NCBI GenBank assembly: GCA_947650365.1
Contig: CANTAL010000147.1
Coordinates: forward strand, 1 to 64,000
DNA length: 64,000 nt
Source of the DNA: Chamaelirium japonicum
Lineage: Eukaryota; Streptophyta; Magnoliopsida; Liliales; Melanthiaceae
Reading direction: 5' to 3'
Shown here: positions 29,301 through 45,857 of the stretch, piece after piece
Layout of the letters: every line of letters begins with the position of its first letter
How positions within the stretch are numbered: position 1 is the first letter of the stretch
The notes under the pieces: generated by a model
Seen by the model: the letters and a program-made list of their open reading frames with translations, nothing else
Told to the model about the DNA's origin: nothing
Database searches by the model: none
Made by a program: the position numbers and the translations under genes

Positions 29301-32300
29301 ATTCATTCGTTCGATCAATTCTAATTCATTAGCACGAAGCATTCTAATTGATTCATACGATCCATTCTAATTCATTCGCACGATCCATTCTAATTCATTC
29401 ATAGGATCCATTCTAATTCATTCATACGATCTATTCTAATTCTTTCGCACAAATGTATCCATTCTAAATCATTCGCACGAATGTATCCATTCTAATTCAT
29501 TCGTACGATCCATTCTAATTCATTCGTACGATCCATTCTAATTCATTCGTACGATCCATTCAAATTCATTCATACGATCTATTCTAATTCATTCATACAA
29601 TCCATTCTAATTCTTTCACACGATCCATTCTAATTCATTCGTTCGATCAATTCTAATTCATTAGCACGATCCATTCTAATTCATTCGTACGATCCAGTCT
29701 AATTCTTTCGTACGATTCAATTCTAATTCATTCGTACGATCCATTCTAATTAATTCGTATGAACCATTCTAATTCATTCGTACGATCCATTCTAATTCAT
29801 TTATACAATCCATTCTAATTCAATCACACGATCCATTCTAATTCACTCATACGATCCATTCTAATACATTCATACGATCCATTCTAATTCATTTGCACGA
29901 ATATATCCATTCTAATTCCTTCGTACGATCCATTCTAATTCATTCGTACGATCCATTGTAATTCATTCATACGATCCATTCTAATTCATTCGTACTATCC
30001 ATTCTAATTCATTCGCACAAATGTATCCATTCTAATTCATTCATACGATCCATTCTAATTCTTTCGTACGATCCATTCTAATTCATTCGTAAGATCCCTT
30101 CTAATTCATTCGTACGATCCATTCTAATTCATTCGTACGATCCATTCTAATTCATTCGCACGAATGTATCCATTTTAGTTCATTCGTACGATCCATTCTA
30201 ATTCATTCGTACGATCCATTCTAATTCATTCATACGATCCATTCTAATTCATTCGTACGATCCATTCTAATTCATTCGCACAAATGTATCCATTCTAATT
30301 CATTCGTACGATCCATTCTAATTCATTCGCACGATCCATTCTAATTCATTCGTACGATCCTTTCTAATTCATTCGCACGATCTGTTCTTATTCATTCGCA
30401 CAATCCATTCTAATTCATTCGCACGAATGTATCCATTCTAATTCATTCGTACGATCCATTCTAATTCATTCGTACGATCCATTCTAATTCATTCGTATGA
30501 TCCATTCCAATTAATTCGTATGACCCATTCTAATTCACTCATACGATCGATTCTAATACATTCATATGATCCATTCTAATTCATTTGCACGAATATATCC
30601 ATTCTAATTCATCCGTACGATCCATTCTAATTCATTCGTACGATCCATTCTAATTCATTCATACGATCTATTCTAATTCATTCATACAATCCATTCTAAT
30701 TCTTTCACACGATCCATTCTAATTCATTCGTACGATCCATTCTAATTCATTCGCACAATCCGTTCTATTTCATTCGTACGATCCATTCTTACTCATTCGT
30801 ATGATCCATTCTAATTTATTCGCACGAATGTATCCATAAGGGATCATACGAATGAGTAAGAATTGATCGTACGAATGAAATAGAATGGATTGTGCGAATG
30901 AATTAGAATGGACCGTACGAATGAATTAGACGTACGAATGAGTAAGAATGGATTGTGCGAATGAATTAGAAGTACGAATGAGTAAGAATGGATCGTCATT
31001 CTAATTCATTCGTATGATCCATTCTAATTCATTTGTATCCATTCTATTTCATTCGCACGATATATTCTAATTTATTCACGCAATCTATTCTAATTCATTC
31101 GTACGATCTATTCTAATTCATTCGTACGATCCATTATAATTCATTCGCACAATCTATTCTAATTCATTCATACGATCCATTCTAATTCATTCGCACGAAT
31201 GTATCCATTCTAATTCATTCATACGATCCATTCTACTTCATTCGTACTATCCATTCTAATTCACTCATACGATCCATTCTAATTCATTCATACGATCCAT
31301 TCTAATTCATTTGCACGAATATATCCATTCTAATTCATTTGTACGATCCATTCTAATTCCTTCGTACGATCCATTTTAATTCCTTCGTATGATCCATTCT
31401 AATTCCTTCATACGATCCATTCTATTTCATTCGTATGATCCATTCTAATTCCTTCGTACGATCCATTCTAATTCCTTCGTATCCATTCTAATTCACTCAT
31501 ACGATCAATTCTAATTCATTCGTACGATCCATTCTAATCCATTCATACAATCCATTCTAATTCATTCACATGAATGTATCCATTCTAATCCATTCGTACG
31601 ATCCATTCTAATCCATTCGTATGATCCATTCTAATTCATTCGCATGAATGTAACCATTCTAATTCATTCATTTGATCCATTCTAATTCATTCGTACGATC
31701 CATTCTAATTCATTCGTCCGATCCATTCTAATTCATTTGCATGAATGTATCCATTCTAATTCATTCGTACGATCCATTCTAATTCATTCGTACGATCCAT
31801 TCTAATTCATTCGTAAGATCCATTCTAATTCATTCATACGATCCATTCTAATTCATTCGTACGATCCATTCTAATTCATTCGCACGAATGTATCCATTCT
31901 AGTTCATTCGTACGATCCATTCTAGTTCATTCGTACGATCCATTCTAATTCATTCGTACGATCCACTCTAATTCATTCGTATGATCCATTCTAATTAATT
32001 CGTATGATCCATTCTAATTCATTCATACGATCCATTCTAATTCATTCATACAATCCATTCTAATTCATTCGCACGAATGTATCCATTCTAATTAATTCGT
32101 ACGATCCATTCTAATTCATTCCTATGATCCATTCTTATTCATTCGCACGATCCAGTCTAATGGATTTGCATGATCCATTCTAATTCATTCGCATGAATGT
32201 ATCCATTCTAATTCATTCGTACGATCCATTCTAATTCATTAATATGATGCATTCTAATTCATTCGCACAATCCATTCTAATTTATATGCACAAAGGTATC

Positions 32301-34889
32301 CATTCTAATCCATTCGTAGGATCCATTCTAATCCATTCGTACGATCCATTCTAAATCATTCGTACGATCCATTCTAATTCATTCGCTCGAATGTATACAT
32401 TCTAATCCATTCGTACGATCCATTCTAATCCATTCGTACGATCCATTCTAATTCATTCGCATGAATGTAACCATTCTAATTCATTCATTTGATTCATTCT
32501 AATTCATTCGTACGATCCATTCTAATTCATTCGTCCGATCCATTCTAATTCATTCGCACGAATGTATCCATTCTAATTAATTCGTACGATCCATTCTAAT
32601 TCATTCGTACGATCCATTCTAATTCATTCGTAAGATCCATTCTAATTCATTCGTACGATCCATTCTAATTTATTCGTACGATCCATTCTAATTCATTCGC
32701 ACGAATGTATCCATTCTAGTTCATTCGTACGATCCATTCTAATTCATTCGTAAGATCCATTCTAATACATTCGTACGATCCATTCTAATTCATTCGTACG
32801 ATCCATTCTAATTCATTCGTAAGATCCATTCTAATTCATTCGTACGATCCATTCTAATTCATTCGTACGATCCATTCTAATTCATTCGCACGAATGTATC
32901 CATTCTAGTTCATTCGTACGATCCATTCTAATTTCGTACGATCCATTCTAATTCATTCGCACGATCCATTCTAATTCATTCGTACGATCCATTCTAATTC
33001 ATTCATACGATCCATTCTAATTCATTCGTATGATCCATTCTAATTCATTTGCACAAATGTATCCATTCTAATTCATTCGTACAATCCATTCTAATTTATT
33101 CGCACGATCCATTCTAATTCTTTCACACGATCCATTCTAATTCATTCGTACGATCCATTCTAATTCATTCGCACGATCCATTCTAATTCATTCGTACGAT
33201 CCATTCTAATTCATTCATACGATCCATTCTAATTCATTCGCACAAATGTATCCATTCTAATTCATTTGTACGATACATTCTAATTCATTCGTACGATCCA
33301 TTCTAATTCTTTCATACAATCCATTCTAATTCTTTCACACGATCCATTCTAATTCATTCGTAGGATCCATTCTAATTCATTCGTACAATCTATTCTATTT
33401 CATTCGTACGATCCATTCTTACTCATTCGTATGATCCATTCTACTTTATTCGGACGAATGTATCCATTCTAATTTATTCATACGATCCATTCTAATTCAT
33501 TCGTACGATCCATTCTAATTCATTCATATGATCCATTCTAATTCATTCGTATGATCTATTCTTATTCATTCGCATGATCCAGTCTAATTGATTCACACAA
33601 TCCATTCTAATTCAATCGCACGAATGTATCCATTCTAATTCATTCGTACGATCCATTCTAATTCATTAATATGATCTATTCTAATTCATTCGTACGATCC
33701 ATTCGAATTCATTCGTAGGATCCATTCTAATTCATTCGTACAATCTATTCTATTTCATTCGTACGATCCATTCTTACTCATTCGTATGATCCATTTTAAT
33801 TCATTCGGACGAATGTATCCATTCTAATTTATTCGTACGATCCATTCTAATTCATTCGTACGATCCATTCTAATTCATTCGTAAGATCCATTCTAATTCA
33901 TTCGTACGATCCATTCTAATTCATTCGTACGATCCATTCTAATTCATTCGTACGATCCATTCTAATTTATTCATACGATCTATTCTAATTCATTCATACA
34001 ATCCATTCTAATTCTTTCACACGATCCATTCTAATTCATTCGTACGATCCATTCTAATTCATTCGTACAATCCATTCTAATTCTTTCACACGATCCATTC
34101 TAATTAATTCGTAGGATCCATTCAAATTCATTCGTACAATGAGTAAGAATGGATCGTACGAATGAAATAGAATGGATTGTACGAATGATTTAGAATGGAT
34201 ACATTCGTGCGAATGAATTAGAATGGATTGTGCGAATGAATTAGAATGGATCGTACGAATGAATTAGAATGGATCGTGTGAAAGAATTAGAATGGATTGT
34301 ATGAATGAATTAGAATAGATTGTATGATTGAATTAGAATGGATCGTACGAATGAATTAGAATGGATCGTACGAATGAATTAGAATGGATCGTACGAATGA
34401 ATTAGAATAGATCGTACGAATGAATTAGAATGGATCGTGTGAAAGAATTAGAAGGGATCGTATGAATGAATTAGAATGGATCGTGCGAATGAATTAGAAT
34501 GGATCGTACGAATGAATTAGAATGGATCGTGCTAATGAATTAGAATGGATCGTACCAATGAGTAAGAATGGATCGTACGAATGAAATAGAATGGATTGTG
34601 CGAATGAATTAGAATGGATCGTACGAATGAATTAGAATGGATCGTGTGAAAGAATTAGAATGGATTGTATGAATGAATTAGAATGGATCGTATGAATGAA
34701 TTAGAATGGATCGTACGAATGAATTAGAATGGATCGTGCAAATAAATTAGAATGGATCGTACGAATGAATTAGAATGGATACATTCGTGCGAATGAATTA
34801 GAATGGATCGGACGAATGAATTAGAATGGATCATACGAATGAATTAGAATGGATCGTACGAATGAATTAGAATGCATCGTACGAAAGAA

Positions 34890-36675
34890 TTAGAATGGAT
34901 ATATTCGTGCGAATGAATTAGAATGGATCGTATGAATGAATTAGAATGGATCGTATGAGTGAATTAGAACGGATAGTACGAATGAAGTAGAATGGATCGT
35001 ATGAATGAATTAGAATAGATACATTCGTGCGAATGAATTAGAATGGATCGTATGAATGAATTAGAATAGATTGTGCGAATGAATTATAATGGATCGTAGG
35101 AATGAATTAGAATGGATACATTCGTGCGAATAAATTAGAATGGATTGTATGAATAAATTAGAATGGATCGTACGAATGAATTAGAATGGATCGTACGAAT
35201 GAATTAGAATAGATTGCGCGAATGAATTAGAATGGATCGTGCGAATGAAATAGAATGGATACAAATGAATTAGAATGGATCATACGAATGAATTAGAATG
35301 ACGATCCATTCTTACTCATTCGTATAATCCATTCTAATTTATTCGCACGAATGTATCCATTCTAATTCATTCGTACGTCTAATTCATTCGTACGGTCCAT
35401 TCTAATTCATTCGCACCATCCATTCTATTTCATTCGTACGATCCATTCTTACTCATTCGTATGATCCATTATGGATACATTCGTGCGAATGAATTAGAAT
35501 GGATCATACGAATGAGTAAGAATGGATCGTACGAATGAAATAGAATGGATTGTGCGAATGAATTAGAATGGATCGTACGAATGAATTAGAATGGATCGTG
35601 TGAAAGAATTAGAATGGATTGTATAAATGAATTAGAATGGATCGTACGAATGAATTAGAATGGATCGTACGAATGAATAAGAATGGATCGTACGAATGAA
35701 TTAGAATGGATACATTCGTGCGAATGAATTAGAATGGATACATTTGTGCGAAAGAATTAGAATAGATCGTATGAATGAATTAGAATGGATCCTATGAATG
35801 AATTAGAATGGATCGTGCGAATAAATTAGAATGGATCGTACGAATGAATTAGAATGGATCGTGCTAATGAATTAGAATTGATCGAACGAATTAATTAGCA
35901 TGGATCGTGCTAATGAATTAGAATGGAACGTACGAATGAATTAGAATGGATCGTGTGAAAGAATTAGAATGGATTGTATGAATGAATTAGAATGAATTCG
36001 TACGATCCATTCGAATTCATTCGCACGATGCATTCTAATTCATTCATACGATCCATTCTAATTCATTCATACAATCCATTCTAATTCTTTCACACGATCC
36101 ATTCTAATTCATTCGTAGGATCCATTCTAATTCATTCGTACAATCTATTCTATTTCAGTCGTACGATCCATTCTTACTCATTCCTATGATCCATTCTAAT
36201 TCATTCGGACGAATGTATCCATTCTAATTTATTCGTACGATCCATTCTAATTCATTCGTACAATCCATTCTAATTCATTCGTATGATCCATTCTTACTCA
36301 TTCGTATGATCCATTCTAATTCATTCGTACGATCCATTCTAATTCATTCGTACGATCGATTCTAATTCATTCGTAATATCCATTCTAATTCATTCGTACG
36401 ATCCATTCTAATTCATTCGTATGATCCATTCTAATTTATTCGTTCAAATATATCCATTCTAATTCATTCGTACGATCCATTCTAATTCATTCGCACGATC
36501 CATTCTAATTAATTCGCATGAATGTATCCATTCTAATTCATTTGCACGATCCATTCTAATTCATTCCTATGATCTATTCTAATTCATTCGTACGATCCAT
36601 TCTAATTCATTCTAATTCATTTGTACGATCCATGCTACGATCCTTTCTAATTCATTCGTATATTCCATTCTAATT
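34890..36675. repeat. Higher-order segment, partner of 23880-25675
   Basis: Second copy of the segment described at 23880. At the point where the first copy runs into retroelement sequence (25676), this copy continues with satellite (TAATTCATTAGCACG) and soon has a tiny reverse block at 36691-36716. It therefore shows the satellite without the captured fragment. Confidence 0.72.
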
Positions 36676-39600
36676 CATTAGCACGATCCATGCTAATGAA
36701 TTAGAATGGATCGTATGATCCAATCTAATTCATTCATACGATCCATTCTTACTCTTTCGTATGATCCATTCTAATTCAATCGTACGATCCATTCTAATTC
36801 ATTCGTACGATCCATTCTAATTCATTCGTACGATCCATTCTAATTCCTTCGTACGATCCATTCTAATTCATTCGTACAATCTATTCTAATTCATTCGTAC
36901 GAATGGATACAATCGTGTGAATTAATTAGAATGGATCGTAATAATGAGTAAGAATGGATCGTACGAATGAAATAGAATGGATTGCACGAATGAATTAGAA
37001 TTGATCATACGAATGATTTAGAATGGATCGTGCGAATGAATTAGAATGGATCGTACAAATGAATTAGAATGGATCATACGAATGAACTAGAATGGATACA
37101 TTCGTGCGAATGAATTAGAATGGATCGTACGAATGAATTAGAATGGATCGTACGAATGAATTAGAATGGATCTTACGAATGAATTAGAATGGATCGTACG
37201 AATGAATTAGAATGGATCGTACGAATGAATTAGAATAGACACATTCGTGCGAATGAATTAGAATGGATCCGACGAATGAATTAGAATGGATCGTACGAAT
37301 GAATTAGAATGGATTGTACGAATGGATTAGAATGGATCATACGAATGAATTAGAATGGATCGTGCGAATGAATTAGAACGGATCGAACGAATGAATTAGA
37401 ATGGATCGTACGAATGAGTAAGAATGGATCGTACGAATGAAGTAGAATGGATTAGAATGGATCGTACGAATGAAATAGAATAGATTGTACGAATGAATTA
37501 GAATGGATTCGTACGAATGAATTAGAATGGATACATTCGTGCGAATGAATTAGAATGGATCGTACCAATGAGTAAGAATGGATCTTACGAATGAATTAGA
37601 ATGGATCGTACGAAGGAATTAGAATGGATCGTACGAATGAATTAGAATGGATCGTACGATTGAATTAGAATGGATCATACGAATGAGTAAGAATTGATCG
37701 TATGAATGAATTAGATTGGATCGTACGATCCATTCTAATTAAGTAGCATGGATCGTGCTAATGAATTAGAATGGAATATACGAATGAATTAGAATGGATC
37801 GTAGAATGGATCGTACGAATGAATTTAAATGGATACATTTGTGCGAATGAATCTAAATGGATTGTATGAATGAATTAGAATGGATCGTACGAATGAATTA
37901 GAATGGATCATACGAATTAATTAGAATGGATCGTACGAATGAATTAGAATGGTTACATTCGTGCGAATGAATTAGAATGGATCGTACGAATGAATTAGAA
38001 TGGATATATTCGTGCAAATGAATAATAATGGATCGTACGAATGAATTAGAATGGATCATACGAATTAATTAGAATGGATCTTACGAATGAATTAGAATGG
38101 ATCGTACGAATGAATTAGAATGGATCGTACGAATGAATTAGAATGGATCGTGCGAATGAATTAGAATGGATCATACGAATGAATTAGAATAGATCGTACG
38201 AATGAATTAGAATGGATCGTACGAATGGATTAGAATGGATACATTCGAGCGAATGAATTAGAATGGATCGTACGAATGAATTAGAATGGATCATATGAAT
38301 GAGTAAGAATGGATCGTACGAATGAATTAGAATGGATCGTATGAATGAATTAGAATGGATCGTACGAATAAATTAGAATGGATACATTCGTCCGAATGAA
38401 TTAGAATGGATCATACGAATGAGTAAGAATGGATCGTACGAATGAAATAGAATAGATCGTACGAATGAATTAGAATGGAATATACGAATGAATTAGAATG
38501 GATCGTACGAATGAATTAGAATGGATCGTATAAATAAATTAGAATGGATCGTACGAATGAATTAGAATGGATCGTGTGAATGAATTCGAATGGATCGTAC
38601 GATCCATTCTAATTCATTCATACAATCCATTCTAATTCATTCGCACGAATGTATCCATTCTAATCCATTCGTACGATCCATTCTAATCCATTTTTTCAAT
38701 CCATTCTAATTCATTCGCAGAAATGTATCCATTATAATTCATTCGTACGATCCATTCTAATTTATTCATACGATCCATTCTAATTCATTCGTACGATCCA
38801 TTCTAATTCATTCGTACGATCCATTCTAATTAATTTGTATGATCCATTATAATTAATTCGTACGATCCATTCTAATTCATTCGTACGATCCATTTTAATT
38901 CATTCGTACGATCCATTCTAATTCATTCGTATGATCCATTCTAATTAATTCGTATGATCCATTCTAATTCATTCGTACGATCCATTCTAATTCATTCGTA
39001 TGATCCATTCTAATTAATTCGCACAATCCATTCTATTTCATTCGTACGATCCATTCTTACTCATTGGTACGATCCATTCTAATTCATTCGCACGAATGAA
39101 TCCATTCTAATTCATTCGTACGAATCCATTCTAATTCATTCGTACAATCCATTCTATTTCATTCGTACGATCCATTCTTACTCATTCCTATGATCCATTC
39201 TAATTCATTCGCACGAATGTATCCATTCTAAATCATTCGTACGATCCATTCTAATTCATTCGTACGATCCATTCTAAATCATTCGTACAATCCATTCTAT
39301 TTCACTCGTACGATCAATTCTAATTCATTCTATTTCATTCGTACGATCCGTTCTAATTCACTCATACGATCCATTCTAATTCATTCATACGATCCATTCT
39401 AATTCATTTGCACGAATATATCCATTCTAATTCATTCGTACGATTAATTCTAATTCATTCGCACGAATGTATCCATTCTAATTCATTCGTAAGATCCATT
39501 CTAATTCATTCGTACGATCCATTCTAATTCATTCATACAATCCATTCTAATTCTTTCACACGATCCATTCTAATTCATTCGTAGGATCCATTCTAATTCA

Positions 39601-42600
39601 TTCGTACAATCTATTCTATTTCATTCGTACGATCCATTCTTACTCATTCGTATGATCCATTCTAATTCATTCGCACGAATGTATCCATTCTAATTCATTC
39701 GTACGAATCCATTCTAATTCATTCGTACAATCCATTCTATTTCATTCTTACGATCCATTCTTACTCATTCATACGATCGATTCTAATTCATTCGTACGAT
39801 CCATTCTAATTCATTCGCACGATCCATTCTAATTCATTCGCACGATCCATTCTTACTCATTCGTATGATCCATTCTAATTTATTCGCACGAATGTATCCA
39901 TTCTAATTCATTCGTACGTCTAATTCATTCATACAGACCATTCTAATTCATTCGCACAATCCATTTTTATTTCATTCATACGATCCATTCTTACACATTC
40001 GTATGATCCATTATGGATACATTCGTGCGAATGAATTAGAATGGATCATACGAATGAGTAAGAATGGATCGTACGAATGAAATAGAATGGATTGTGCGAA
40101 TGAATTAGAATAGATCGTACAAATGAATTAGAATGGATCGTGTGAAAGAATTAGAATGGATTGTATGAATGAATTAGAATAGATCGTATGATTAAATTAG
40201 AATGGATCGTACGAATGAATTAGAATGGATCGTACGAATGAATTAGAATGGATCGTACGAATGAATTAGAATGGATACATTCGCGAATGAATTAGAATGG
40301 ATCGTACGAATGAATTAGAATGGATCGTACGAATGAATTAGAATGGATCTTACGAATGAATTAGAATGGATCGTACGAATGAATTAGAATGGATCGTACG
40401 AATGAATTAGAATGGATACATTTGTGCGAATGAATTATAATGGATCGTACGAATGAATTAGAATGGATTGTATGAATGAATTAGAATGGATCGTACGAAT
40501 GAACTAGAATGGATCGTACGAAGGAATTAGAATGGATCGTACGAAGGAATTAGAATGGATATATTCGTGCAAATGAATTAGAATGGATCGTATGAATGTA
40601 TTAGAATGGATCGTATGAGTAAATTAGAATGGATCGTGCGAATGAATTAGAATGGATTATATGAATGAATTAGAATGGATCGTACGAATGAATTAGAATG
40701 GATCGTACGAATGAATTAGAACGGATCGTACGAATGAACTAGAATGGATACATTCGTGCGAAAGAATTAGAATGGATCGTACGAATGAATTAGAATGGAT
40801 CATGCGAATGAATTAGAATGGATCGTACGAATGAACTAGAATTGATACATTCGTGCGAATGAATTAGAATGGATCGTACAAATGAATTAGAATGGATCGT
40901 ACGAATGAATTAGAATGGATCTTACGAATGAATTAGAATGGATCGTACGAATGAATTAGAATGGATACATTCGTGCGAATGAATTAGAATGGATCGGACG
41001 AATGAATTAGAATGGATCGTATGATTGAATTAGAATGGATCGTACGAATGAACTAGAATGGATACATTCGTGCGAATGAATTAGAATGGATCATACGAAT
41101 GAATTAGAATGGATCGTACGAATGAATTAGAATGGATCTTACGAATGAATTAGAATGGATCGTACGAATGAATTAGAATGGATACATTCGTGCGAATGAA
41201 TTAGAATGGATCGGACGAATGAATTAGAATAGATCGTACGAATGAATTAGAATGGATCTTACGAATGGATTAGAATGGATACATTCGTGCGAATAAATTA
41301 GAATGGATCGGACGAATGAATTAGAATGGATCGTACGAATGAATTAGAATGGATCAAATGAATGAATTAGAATGGCTACATTCATGCGAATGAATTAGAA
41401 TGGATCGTACGAATGGATTAGAATGGATCGTACGAATGGATTACAATGGATACATTCATGCGAATGAATTAGAATGGATCGTACGAATGAAATTAGAATG
41501 GATCGTACGAATGAATTAGAATAGATCGTACGAATGAATTAGAATGGATCGTACGAATTAATTAGAATGGATCGTGTGAAAGAATTAGAATGGATCATAC
41601 GAATGAATTAGAATGGATCATGCGAATGAATTAGAATGGATCGTACGAATGAATTAGAATGGATCGTGCTAATGAATTAGAATTGATCGGACGAATGAAT
41701 TAGCATGGATCGTGCATTCGTACGATCCATTCTAATTCATTCGTAAGATCCATTCTAATTTATTCGTACGATCCATTCTAATTCATTCGCACGAATGTAT
41801 CCATTCTAGTTCATTCGTACGATCCATTCTAATTCATTCGTACGATCCATTCTAATTCATTCATACGATCTATTCTAATTCATTCATACAATCCATTCTA
41901 ATTCTTTCACACGATCCATTCTAATTCATTCGTACGATCCATTCTAATTCATTCGCACAATCCATTCTATTTCATTCGTACGATCCATTCTTACTCATTC
42001 GTATGATCCATTCTAATTCATTCGCACGAATGTATCCATAATGGATTATACGAATGAGTAAGAATGGATCGTACGAATGAAATAGAATGGATTGTGCGAA
42101 TGAATTAGAATGGACCGTACGAATGAATTAGAATGGATACATTCGTGCGAATGAATTAGAATGGATCGGACGAATGAATTAGAATGGATCGTACGAATGA
42201 ATTAGAATGGATCGTACGAATGAATTAGAATGGATCGTACGAATAAATTAGAATGGATACATTCGTTCGAATGAATTAGAATGGATCATACGAATGAGGA
42301 AGAATGGATCGTACGAATGAAATAGAATAGATTGTACGAATGAATTAGAATGGATCGTGCAAATGAATTAGAATGGATCGTACGAATGAATTAGAATGGA
42401 TCGTACGAATGAATTAGAATGGATCGTGCGAATGAATTAGAATGGATCATATTAATGAATTAGAATGGATCGTACGAATGAATTAGAATGGATACATTCA
42501 TGCGAATGAATTAGAATTGATCGTGCGAATCCATTAGACTGGATCGTGCGAATGAATAAGAATGGATCATACGAATGAATTAGAATGGATCGTACGAATT

Positions 42601-43489
42601 AATTAGAATGGATACATTCGTGCGAATGAATTAGAATGGATTGTATGAATGAATTAGAATGGATCGTACGAATGAATTAGAATGGATCAAACGAATTAAT
42701 TAGAATAGATCATACGAATGAATTAGAATGGATCGTATGAATGAATTAGAATGGATCGTACGAATGAGCTAGAATGGATCGTACAAATGAACTAGAATGG
42801 ATACATTCGTGCGAATGAAGTAGAATGGATCGTACGAATGAATTAGAATGGATCATACGATTCATTCTAATTCATTCGTACGATCCATTCTAATACATTC
42901 GTACGATTCATGCTAATTCATTCGCACGATCCATTCTAATTCATTCGTACGATCCATTCTTATTCATTCATACGATCCATACTAATTCATTCGCAAAATC
43001 CATTCTAATTAATTCATACAATCCATTCTAATTCATTCGTATGATCCATTCAAACTCATTCGGTGGATCCATTCTAATTCATTCGTACGATCCATTATAA
43101 TTCATTCCCACAATCCATTCTAATTTATTCGTACGATCCATTCTAATTCATTCGTACGATCTATTCTAATTCATTCGCACGAATGTAACCATTCTAATTC
43201 ATTCATACGATTCATTCTAATTCATTCGTATGAGCTATTCTAATTCTTTCGTACGATCCATTCTAATTCATTCGTACGATCCATTGTAATTCATTTATAC
43301 AATCCATTTAGATTCATTCGCACAAATGTATCCATTCAAATTCATTCGTACGATCCAGTCTAATTCATTCGTACGATCCATTCTAATTCATTCGCACGAA
43401 TATATACATTCTAATTCTTTCGTACGATGCATTCTAATTCATTCGTACGATCCATTCTAATTCATTCGTATGATCCATTCTAATTCATT

Positions 43490-45857
43490 CGTACGATCCA
43501 TTCTAATTCATTCACACGAATGTATCCATTCTAATTCATTCGTACAATCCATTCTATTTCATTCGTACGATCCATTCTTGCTTATTTGTATGATCCATTC
43601 TAATTCATTCGTATGATCCATTCTAATTCATTCGTACGATCCATTTTAATTCATTCGTACGATCCATTCTAATTCATTCGCACGATCCATTCTAATTCAT
43701 TCATACGATCCATTCTAATTCATTCATACGATCCATTCTAATTCATTCGCTCGATCCATTCTAATTCATTCATACGATCCATTCTATTCGAATGGATCAT
43801 GCGATCCATTCGAATTCATTCGCACGATCCATTCTAATTCATTCATACGATCCATTCTAATTCATTTATACAATGCATTCTAATTCTTTCACACGATCCA
43901 TTCTAATTCATTCGTACGATCCATTTTAATTCATTCGTACAATCCATTCTATTTCATTTGTATGATCCATTCTTACTCATTCGTATGATCCATTCTAATT
44001 CATTCGTACGATCCATTCTAATTCATTTGTACGATCCATTCTAATTCATTCGTCCAATCCATTCTATTTCATTCGTACGATCCATTCTTACTCATTCGTA
44101 TGATCCATTCTAATTCATTCGCACGAATGTATCCATTCTAATTCATTCATACAATCCATTCTAATTCATTCCGTACGATCCATTCTAATTCATTCGTACG
44201 ATCGTACGAATGAATTAGAATGGATCGTACGAATGAATTAGATTAGATTGTGCGAATGAATTAGAATGGATCGTACGAATGAATTAGAATGGATCGTACG
44301 AATGAATTAGAATGGATCATACGAATGAGTAAGAATGGATCGTACGAATGAATTAGAATGGATCGTACGAATGAATTAGAATGGATCGTACGAATAAATT
44401 AGAATGGATACATTCGTCCGAATGAATTAGAATGGATCATACGAATGAGTAAGAATGGATCATACGAATGAAATAGAATAGATTGTACGAATGAATTAGA
44501 ATGGATCCTACGAATGAATTATAATGGATCGTGTGAAAGAATTAGAATGGATTGTATGAATGAATTAGAATAGATCGTATGAATGAATTAGAATGGATCG
44601 TGCGAATGAATTCGAATGGATCGTACGAATGAGTAAGAATGGATCGTACGAATGAAATAGAATTGATCGTACGAATGAATTAGAATGGATCGTACGATTA
44701 AATTAGAATGGATACATTCGTCCGAATGAATTAGAATGGATCATACGAATGAGTAAGAATGGATCGTACGAATGAAATAGAATAGATTGTACGAATGAAT
44801 TAGAATGGATCCTACGAATGAATTAGAATGGATCGTGTGAAAGAATTAGAATAGATTGTATGAATGAATTATAATGGATTGTATGAATGAATTAGAATGG
44901 ATCCTATGAATGAATTAGAATGGATCGTGCGAATGAATTAGAATGGATCGTACGAATGAATTAGAATGGATCGTGCTAATGAATTAGAATTGATCGAACG
45001 AATGAATTAGCATGGATCGTGCTAATGAATTAGAATGGAACGTACGAATGAATTAGAATGGATCGTGTGAAAGAATTAGAATGGATTGTATGAATGAATT
45101 AGAATGAATTCGTACGATCCATTCGAATTCATTCGCACGATCCATTCTAATTCATTCATACGATCCATTCTAATTCATTCATACAATCCATTCTAATTCT
45201 TTCACACGATCCATTCTAATTCATTCGTAGGATCCATTCTAATTCATTCATACAATCTATTCTATTTCATTCGTACGATCCATTCTTACTCATTTGTATG
45301 ATCCATTCTAATTCATTCGGACGAATGTATCCATTCTAATTTATTCGTACGATCCATTCTAATTCATTCGTACGATCCATTCTAATTCATTTGTACGATC
45401 CATTCTAATTCATTCGTCCGATCCATTCTAATTCATTCGCACGAATGTATCCATTCTAATTCATTCGTACGATCCATTCTAATTCATTCGTACGATCCAT
45501 TCTAATTCATTCATAAGATCCATTCTAATTCATTCGTACGATCCATTGTAATTCATTCGTACGATCCATTCTAATTATTTCGCACGAATATATCCATTCT
45601 AGTTCATTCGTACGATCCATTCTAATTCATTCATACAATCCATTCTAATTATTTCGCACGAATGTATCCATTCTAATTCATTCATACGATCAGTTCTAAT
45701 TCATTCACAAAATCTATTCTAATTCATTCATACGATCCATTCTAATTCATTCACACGAATGTATCCATTCTAATTCATTCATACGATCCATTCTAATTCG
45801 TTCGTACGATCCATTCTAATTCGTTCGTACGATCCATTCTAATTCATTCGTACGATC
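43490..45857. repeat. 4,664-bp higher-order repeat, copy 1, left part (split by the retrotransposon)
   Basis: Markers here recur 15,302 bp downstream (for example the flip at 45111 and 60413, and the micro-inversion at about 43790 and 59090). Subtracting the element plus one target duplication (10,638 bp) gives 4,664 bp, the offset measured independently on the right of the element (56492 and 61156). So one higher-order unit was split by the insertion. The left limit is approximate. Confidence 0.82.
45853..45857. repeat. Target-site duplication, left
   Basis: CGATC directly before the left LTR, matching CGATC directly after the right LTR (56491-56495). Five bases is the usual length for Ty3/gypsy insertions. 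The target lies in the CGTACGATCC part of a satellite unit. Confidence 0.95.

Larger units (their letters stand above)
26345..45857. repeat. Satellite array 2: 23-bp/28-bp bidirectional tandem repeat
   Basis: Same family as array 1. Approximate polarity blocks: R26345-26842 (with a tiny F piece near 26487-26500), F26843-27540, R27541-28650, F28651-30838, R30839-30996, F30997-34138, R34139-35300, F35301-35466, R35467-35998, F35999-36690, R36691-36716, F36717-36900, R36901-37728, F37729-37740, R37741-38600, F38601-40013, R40014-41714, F41715-42040, R42041-42860, F42861-44203 (micro-inversion near 43790), R44204-45110, F45111-45857. The longest uninterrupted forward run (about 3.1 kb) is 30997-34138. 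No gene is present; short ORFs such as 26694-26894 (minus) only translate the repeat. It is interrupted at 45857 by the retrotransposon. Confidence 0.97.
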
